A DNA stretch of 64,000 nt from Pyrus communis (Eukaryota; Streptophyta; Magnoliopsida; Rosales; Rosaceae). The position numbers and the translations under genes were made by a program. Positions within the stretch are counted from its first letter, which is position 1, and every line of letters begins with the position of its first letter. Below are positions 56,964 to 64,000 of this stretch, piece after piece. The stretch is from positions 12,449,100-12,513,099 of the forward strand of contig NC_084816.1 of NCBI RefSeq assembly GCF_963583255.1, given 5' to 3'. The notes beneath the pieces are model-generated. The model did no database searches, was not told the DNA's origin, and worked only from the letters and a program-made list of their open reading frames with translations.

Positions 56964-59466
56964 ATGGATGCGGTTTCGAAGGACGCTCAGCTTTCTATAG
57001 CGGCCTTTTCGATGTTTCCGGGGTTTAGATTTTCACCGACGGACGAGGAATTGATTTCCTACTACCTTAAGAACAAGTTGGAGGGACCGGCACCCGGGAA
57101 GACGGTGGAGGTCATCTCCGAGGTTGATATCTGCAACTTCGAGCCCTGCGACTTGCCAGGTTTGTTGGGTTTTACTCATTTTTTTAGTTCTCCATTTTAT
57201 TTTTCTGAAAGTTTTGATTTTTCTTCTTCGAATTTTTAGGAATTGGGTATTGTTTGTTGGGTTTTTACTTTTAATAGCTATTATTCGAAAAGATTAAGGA
57301 AACACTGATTAAGAATGATATTGATATTTGTTTTATGGAGTTTTGCGTTTGTGTGCTGACAGCGACAGCGACAGCGTTGAATTGGATTTATTCAATGTTT
57401 TTGTCATGGAAAATACGAAAGAGATGTCCTTTTCATTCTCTTATATTCCATGTTGGTTTGTAGTTCTTGCATACGATAATTGCAAACCAAATGCGAAACA
57501 AGCACATTAATCAACACTTAATTAATAATCCAATCATCTACAATCACGTCATTTGGTTTTAAAAATTTGGTCTCCCTAGCATTACTTTTACTCTAATTGT
57601 TATGCAGAGTGACTAAGAACCCTGCTAAATGATCAGTTCACAGGCCTCTTTTCATTTTAAGCCGGGCTGTGGAGCTGCATGGGTCTCACTCCTCCTATAG
57701 ATTAGGTCCGAACCTTTGATCCATGAGATTACACGACTACTGGTTCTCAGTTCTCTGTTAGTTGATAGGATGTTATTCATGTGAAATTGATAGCTTTGAA
57801 TAAATTGTAAATAGTTCTTTAACAAAATGAGAAAGCGAAGCATATTTCGATGCTTCGAAATTCCTTTTAGTATGAATGGAGGGGATTCTATGTTTAGGAT
57901 TCTTTTTATGTGAAAGAAAAAGAGATGGAGCTAGCGTGCAATAGTTTCTCTAATTCATTCCTACAATGAGTAAACACAAACATGCACGTGGTCGCACTCA
58001 AATTCTCATCCCCCGCCTATTTTTAAGCTTGCAAGGTACAAAGTAGAGTGGCTGCACATATATGTTTACATCTGTATGTCTCTCAACATGCAGGATGTGT
58101 TGAACTTAAGGAATGTGCTGAGTTTATACATATGTTTTGGCCTATTCTCTAATAAATTTTGTAAATGAAAGGGGCAGATACTGGAAATATCTTTGTTGTA
58201 CTTTCTTTGGATTGGAAATGGAATATTGAAGTACAGGTTTTTGTTTAGTTGGAAGCCAATAAAGATGAAGACTTGATTTAACTGACGAGCTGACCAGAAA
58301 GAGGTCAAATTGATAGAGAAGTGTATTTGTATGGTTTGGAGTCAATTGGTGTTAATCAGGAAGAGTATAGAATGCGGATTTATAAACATTTTAGTTTTGA
58401 ATCCCTGTTTGAGCCGATAGTTCTTTTATGGTTACAGAAGGTTGGAAATTATTTAAGTAATTAATCACTCGGTTAAAAGAAACTATTTCCTGGGATCAAG
58501 TCTTGCATTGCAAAATTTGAAAATCGATGCAGTTCTATGCACAATAAGATTATTGGAATTCCTGCACCCATTTTTCTCTCAATACACTATAGAATTGCGC
58601 TTACCCTACAAATTTCCTCCTACAGTGTGTCTGAGAAATAGCACCCTTTACTTGAAAGGCTGAAATAACTTGAATTCTTTTTGCTTCCAGAAATTTAATC
58701 ATGGAGACCTATGTTGGTTATTTCTGGTTATAATTTGCATAATATGGTGTCTGATTCGCACCACCTATAATATTTGTTTGTTTTATGTGTGGTTATTTCA
58801 CAACCCTAAACTGGTTAAATTCTCTGTGCAAACAAATAGTCTTTTGCTGGGTTTGACATTGTGTATGTGTTACTAGCTAAATCTATCATTCAATCGGACA
58901 ATGAATGGTTCTTCTTTTCTCCACGAGGAAGAAAGTACCCACATGGTTCACAAAGTAGGAGGGCAACAGAATTTGGTTATTGGAAAGCCACAGGAAAGGA
59001 ACGTAACGTAAAGTCAGGTTCTAATGTTGTTGGTACAAAGAGGACACTTGTGTTCCACGTAGGTCGTGCACCAAAAGGGGAAAGGACAGAATGGATTATG
59101 CACGAGTACTGCATGAATGATAAATCCCAGGTGACTTTTTTCATTATTAGTTCAATATATTTTGTTAGTTATTTGGTTTGAACTATCACCATATGTATAT
59201 TCTTCTGGGAAACGGAATATTAAATTAATTACCGTTTCCTCACTCTATCTTCCAATATAATTGCTGTTTCCTTAGTAATACCTTATCAGAGGCTTCATAT
59301 TCCTTCTAGTTTGTTATTTTAAAGTGAACGTTATCAGAAGTGAATATTTAGCCAGAGACATCCGACCTGCTTGATCATCTTGAATTGGTTCAAGATTATT
59401 TACTTGCTATGTGAGTTATATTGAAAATAGTTTCTGATTACATCTTCAGATTCACTTATGCATTCC

Positions 59467-59504
<38 letters not shown>

Positions 59505-60929
59505 GCACTTTCTGGTTTCTTTTCTCTTACATATTCTGCTTGTTTTTATCTGCAGGATTCTATGGTTGTTTGCCGCCTTCGGAAGAACAGTGAGTTTCGT
59601 TTGAATGACACCACAAACCGAGGTTCTTCAAGTCGAAGTCCTTTACCAACTATGCACAAGGGTGAAAGCGCCGTCTCTGAAATTGGTAATGACCAAGGGG
59701 ATAAGGCAGTTGAATGCTCTTCGAAAAAGTCTACTAGCAGTCATGATTCTCAGTCTATTGAGCAAATTGATTCTGCATCCGACACCTACCAAAAACTTGT
59801 AACAGATGCTACGCAGGCAGACTCTACTGGCCACCAGAAGGTGGGTTTGTTTTATCTTATCCTTCTTTCTTTTTCTTAATTTTTCTGTCATCTTAGCTGA
59901 GATTAACTCTGCAGCACCACCTACAATGTTAGAATCTAACATACAGCGAGTATCATTTTACAGGAAAAGGAGAAAAATAAAAATATACACCATATAGCGG
60001 GTATCATGTTCCTCTATCTGGTCGGTGCAACTTTTTAGTGCATTCAATGAGCTTACCAATGGGTCCATACTAATAAATACGGCCAACGGCTAGTTTTGTG
60101 TCAGATGGTTGTTACAGAGGGAGTTGTGTTTCAGGTAGTTATGACAGCAACAAAGCCGCTAAATTAGTGTCTTCTAATCCCCGAACTGACATAAAATATT
60201 ATTTAGTGGTTATGGGAAGGGATCTAAAGGGATGGCGGTGACCAGTGACCACCTCCAACAAGTGTTCAGTCGTTGTAGAATAAGTGATTAATCAAATGTC
60301 TTTATATAAGAAGTCTTCAGTCGTCTTAGGGTCCTGAACAATACTTTGTTGTTCTGTTTTTACCATACTTATTATTCTTTTGAGAAATTATCACGGGGTC
60401 CAAGTGTCCAAGAAGCCATGCATAACTGATGGTGGTTTTGAACTCTATTTCTATATGGTAGTCAATTGTGTGTCCAGCCCATGAATCTTGATCCTTTTCT
60501 ATTTACAAATTGCAGGGTTCTGATGATGAAGACTTCTATGCGGAGATACTGAACGATGATATAATCAACATCAACCTAGATGAATCTTTGGTGCCTGCTG
60601 CTCATATGATGCCAGTTGTTGCCAACAACTCAGAGGCTGAACATCAATCTCAACAACATATGCAAGACACTTTGTCGCAAGCAGTTCCTTTCCAAGGTAC
60701 TTCAAACCGAAGAATCTATTTGAGAAAGAGAAAGGAAAAGTTTCGTGCAGAGTCACAGCCAAAAGCTTTAGTGAATAGGATGGACGATCGACATGCATTG
60801 ATATACGTACTTTTTGTTTTTCTGGTATTGCTGGCTGTGTTTGTATCCAATTTTTGTTTTCCTGATGTTGCTGGTTCTGTTTCTGCTGTCCTTGGAAAGA
60901 TCCTGGCAAGTAAAAAACATCACATGTAA
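56964..60929 (+). CDS. NAC transcription factor with C-terminal membrane anchor (NTL type)
   Basis: Exons are 56964-57159, 58877-59130, 59556-59840 and 60516-60929, all GT/AG, giving 382 residues. The NAC domain spans about residues 15-160: [18 protein letters not shown] (subdomain A), [13 protein letters not shown] (B), [34 protein letters not shown] (C, seen in parts), [27 protein letters not shown] (D, in parts), and VVCRLRKN (E). After a Ser- and Asp-rich middle region comes an acidic [13 protein letters not shown] motif. Near the C-terminus is a hydrophobic helix, [17 protein letters not shown], then SNFCF. Plant NAC factors of this form (ANAC060/NTL8/ANAC089-like group) sit in the ER or plasma membrane. 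They are activated by proteolytic release or by loss of the anchor through splicing, and act in stress, sugar or ABA signalling. Intron 1 (1.7 kb) holds half of a MITE (57490-57590). A MITE lies just upstream. Confidence 0.92.
57490..57592. mobile_element. MITE fragment in NAC intron 1
   Basis: It shares CACTTAATTAATAATCCAATCA and the right end GGTCTCCCTAGCATTACTTTTA with the family at 3642-3810. The left end is not recognisable. Confidence 0.45.
59471..59502. repeat. (TA)n microsatellite in NAC intron 2
   Basis: About 15 uninterrupted TA units just before exon 3. Confidence 0.95.
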
Positions 60930-61489
60930 GTCTTTATATAAGCTTGCTGCCATAAAATGTTAATGTTATGACTTCTTTTCTAAGACCTGGGGTTGATTGA
61001 TCTGTGTTGAATGTTTGAGTAAGAGTTAACAGGTAACGATAGAAGGCTTCGGCCCTTTGATCCACGACGTTGCCAAGTTTGCAACTTCTTCATTAGTGCA
61101 GATAATATCATTTGTTAAAATAAAAATAAAAATTGGTAGAAAAATATATATAAGCCCTTGGATGAACATTTTTTCTTCTTTCAATCCATGAAAATTTTCC
61201 ATTTATCCTCTGGTCCCTAATTCGAAATTTGGACTCTCAATTGTTCTGAACGTCCTAATGAAATACATACGTGTGTGCGTAGAGAAGAATGCGAAGAGTA
61301 ATTTCTGTTACTCGGCCAACTGAAAATTTGGGCAGAAACACCAAAAAACTGCGATCCTTGAGAACCTCTAGAGTGCAAATAGAACAGAAATTATGATAAT
61401 GGGGTAAACTAAAAACAAGGTTTCTGACTTTTTTTTTAAACAAAAAAATTATATACACTAAATTTTCCCTTCTATTCCACTCCCATTTC
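60930..61489. other. NAC 3' flank, no further gene
   Basis: AT-rich DNA with no credible coding frame. It probably includes the NAC 3' UTR. I saw no clear polyadenylation signal worth marking. Confidence 0.5.
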
Positions 61490-62123
61490 TCTTCAACCCT
61501 TGTTCTAAAATTAGGTTCAGTGTTAAAACCGAAAAAAAACTCAAATTCCCCTCACGATTTAGCCCAAAATTTGTGGTAGAGTCCACATGTGAGTGAAACA
61601 AGGAAAGTGGATTGGACTCGCCCATCCCAGACGCTCACACGGCCCGCACTCGCTAGGCTGCTCAACTTTCCTGGCCCACACACACGGGCTTGTCTTTTGG
61701 TTGTCTGATAGAAGTGATGAGCATAACGGCTCTTTATGTGATCATGTAGCCAAAATCAAACTTTTTTTTTTAAGTTTTATATTTATTAAATCTAACGACT
61801 GAGATCAAATATAATCATATTTAACGATAAAAAAAAAATCTAACGGTCCAAATTTAAATCCAATAGCTAAAATAATTAAAAAAAAATTTAACTCAAAATT
61901 AAATTTAAATTCCACATTCAAACTCTTTCATAGTGTTTCATGAGTTGTCGATTTTGTGATTTTTCAATATTTATTGGAATTTAAATATTTTTAGGTTAAA
62001 ATGTTCATAAAATTAATTTAGGATAGTCTACATAATTTTTTTTAAACAGTGTTAAAAAAAAAGCCTAAATTCATACTTTAATAATATGGGGTTAAAGTTT
62101 TAGGTTTTACTCCATGGGTTGGA
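61490..62123 (-). mobile_element. DNA element with CTCCAACCC termini (inverted partner 1)
   Basis: The left end is TCAACCCTTGTTCTAAAATT. The right end is TTTAGGTTTTACTCCATGGGTTGGAGA. The body matches 62252-62950 on the opposite strand, for example TCCAATAGCTAAAATAATT against AATTACTTTAGCTGTTGGA-like sequence, and ACATAATT...GGTTAAAATG. No coding capacity. It is probably a non-autonomous DNA transposon. Confidence 0.55.
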
Positions 62124-62251
62124 GATAAGTCTCACAATGGACTAGCAATAATGTAGTTCAAATTCGCCTTTGGCGAGAATTGAGCCTAAGATCTCTCACT
62201 TACAACTGAAGAGGAATACCACTAAACCGTAGTACTAAGACCATCTCCAAC
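62124..62251 (-). mobile_element. tRNA-derived SINE between the two inverted elements
   Basis: On the minus strand it has a box A-like ACGGTTTAGTGGT, then a box-B-like GGCTCAATTCTCGCC, then the body ending CATTGTGAGACTTATCTCC. It has the best-kept body of this family in the window. Confidence 0.65.
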
Positions 62252-62950
62252 CCTTGGGTTAAAACCTAAAATATTTAACTCAAAAAATTTAGGTTTTAAT
62301 CCAAAAACAGTTTTTCTCCTCCAACCCTTATAGGTTAAATTTTTAGCCCGAAATTATTAAAGAATGAATTTAAGATAATTGTTTTCTTAAAGTAACTTAA
62401 AAAAAAATTTATGTAGACGATCTTAATTTAATTTTGTGAACATTTAACCTAAAAATATTTAAATTCCGATAAATATTAAAAAATCACTAAACCGACACCA
62501 TGAAACTCATGGAACACTACGAAAGAATATGAAACACATAAAATATTTTTTTTTATTACTTTAGCTGTTGGATTTAAATTTGGACTGTTAGATATTCTTT
62601 TTTTACCGTTGGATTTGATTAAATTAGATTTTAACAGTTAAATTCAATGAATTTATAAATATAAAGGGAATTGTTATTGGCACTCCAAACTTTCTATATT
62701 TGGAAAAAAAAATACATTTGTAAGGAGTGTAAAATGAGATTTTTGGAGTGGCAATAACACTTCCCAATATAAAACTAAAAGAAATATACATATATGGTGG
62801 GCCAACCCCACTAATCCAGAGGGAATCATGGGCTAAATTTACCCCAGAAATGAGTTTTGGTTTTAACTCATATTTGCCCCAAGGGTTGGAGCAAGTTGAG
62901 ATAAGTTTAGAACCTAAAATTTGAATTTTACTCTAAGGGTTGGAGCAAGT
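62252..62950 (+). mobile_element. DNA element with CTCCAACCC termini (inverted partner 2)
   Basis: It begins TCTCCAACCCTTGGGTTAAAACC and ends in GGGTTGGAGCAAGTTG, a phrase that occurs twice (about 62886 and 62938). It is the inverted relative of 61490-62123. The small MITE at 62666-62765 is nested in it. Confidence 0.55.
62666..62765. mobile_element. 100-bp hAT-like MITE with 8-bp target duplication
   Basis: The left end is GGGAATTGTTATTGGCACTCC. The right end reverse-complemented is GGGAAGTGTTATTGCCACTCC. AATATAAA stands on both sides (62658-62665 and 62766-62773). The 8-bp duplication points to the hAT superfamily. Confidence 0.75.
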
Positions 62951-64000
62951 TGGGGTTAATTTGGTATTGTTGTGCTTTAAAAAAAAAATGCTTCTGCTAT
63001 GATGTGAGAATAACATCTGTAAGATAAAGTTGTTAAGTGTTTGGTAAAAAGTGTTTTTTAATATAAATAAATAAAAAAATTAAAAAAATTAAAAAACAAT
63101 GTTTGAGTGTTTGATAAACTTTTATATAAATTGCTTTGAATATGTTAAATGACTAAAAATGATATAATATTAAATGTGGTATAATAATTGTCAAATGCAA
63201 TAATGTAAGAGCAAAGATTGTAATTTCGTAAAACATGTGGGGGGGTATACTTGCCATTTGAAAAGTTCATTAAATAAACATTGATTATTATGCTTTAAAA
63301 AAAAAAACGGTTTTTTTAGAAGCATGGTAGACTCTACTTCTGCTTTTCTATGATTTTCTACTTTCATTGACAGCAGTTTAAAAAATACATTTTTTTTTTA
63401 TGTTTTACCAAAGACATTTAATGATTTAGATTTTTTAATAAGCTTTTCTTCCTCTATTTTTTTTATTATTATTATTATTTTTCTTTTTTGGGATAGATCC
63501 CAAACCTTTTTTTCTTTTTTGGGATAGATCCCAAACCAACTCTAAGTGGCATAATTGAAAAAAAAAAAGAAAGGAAAATCATTATGTGTGTTTTATAAAA
63601 ATTATTTTTTGTTACGCCATTTTCATTAAAAGTTTTTTTTTAATTGTAAAATAATAGTAAGTGAGATGTTTTAAATTTAAATTTTATAGACAACAAGTTC
63701 GATACTAATTTATTCTCCCGCTTCTTAGTGTAATACATCATTATATTAACAAAAATGGTCAACTACATTTTATACCTTCCAGTTTGAGGTGATTTTCAAA
63801 ATGGGCCACAAAGTCTTAATTTTATCATTTTGCACCCTAAGGATTCGTTTGTTGCATCGGACTATTTTGGACTGGACTGGCTTGGCTTGGACTAAGCTAG
63901 ATAAAAATTATAAAGTGTTTGGTGCAGTGCCAGACTAAGTCATAGACTAACAATTTTTTATTTTTTTAACAAAAGACTAACAATTTTTTTTCCCTTGGAA
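62951..64000. other. AT-rich intergenic DNA, no gene recognised
   Basis: It contains T/A homopolymer runs and a short tandem duplication (about 63478-63535) of CTTTTTTGGGATAGATCCCA, whose core GGGATAGATCCC is a near palindrome. From 63840 there is a stretch with GGACTGGACTGGCTTGGCTTGG that looks like the end of a MITE whose other end may lie beyond the window. Confidence 0.5.

Noticed and set aside
1..64000. CRISPR array or bacterial operon
   Set aside because: No spaced direct repeats of that kind. The gene structure is clearly that of a plant nuclear genome.

Overview
This window looks like nuclear DNA from a flowering plant. The genes have many introns with GT/AG borders, intergenic DNA is AT-rich, and both LTR and non-LTR retrotransposons, a Mutator-like element, MITEs and SINE-like elements are present. 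I suspect a woody eudicot, possibly Rosaceae (apple/pear type), from the general style of genes and repeats; this is an inference only and no species-specific marker was identified.

Three host genes look intact. (1) 4813-8253 (+) encodes a coiled-coil protein of the plant At5g41620/'USO1-like' family. (2) 9075-14462 (-) is a complete five-exon NIT4-type nitrilase (beta-cyanoalanine hydratase/nitrilase, cyanide detoxification). (3) 56964-60929 (+) is a four-exon NAC transcription factor with a C-terminal membrane anchor.

The middle of the window (about 14.7-46.7 kb) is a rearranged duplication of the first two genes plus their downstream repeats. Read left to right it holds: NIT4 copy 1; a LINE-derived inverted repeat (arms 14792-16556 and 21429-23193) around a decayed Mutator-like element; a LINE remnant; a 5'-truncated copy of the coiled-coil gene (from 26323); a NIT4 copy reduced to the end of its last exon and its first exon, with an LTR-less Ty3/gypsy fragment in place of the rest (28615-31900); a tandem-duplication junction at about 32432; NIT4 copy 3 (33255-38427), whose reading frame is open but whose catalytic region carries an in-frame patch mutation; an inserted 3-ketoacyl-CoA synthase fragment; and a longer decayed LINE (40490-45.9 kb) enclosed by short inverted terminal repeats (39727-46680).

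The right third holds a nest of Ty3/gypsy remnants on the minus strand (48.0-55.75 kb), including a chromodomain-type pol and a block with ORFs I cannot assign. The NAC gene follows, with a MITE just upstream. The end of the window has an inverted pair of short DNA elements with a SINE between them and a small hAT-like MITE nested in one of them. No CRISPR array, rRNA gene or functional tRNA gene was seen. The strongest 'second look' signals are the NIT4 array (one intact, one gutted, one with a rewritten active-site loop) and the near-identical inverted repeat around the Mutator-like element.
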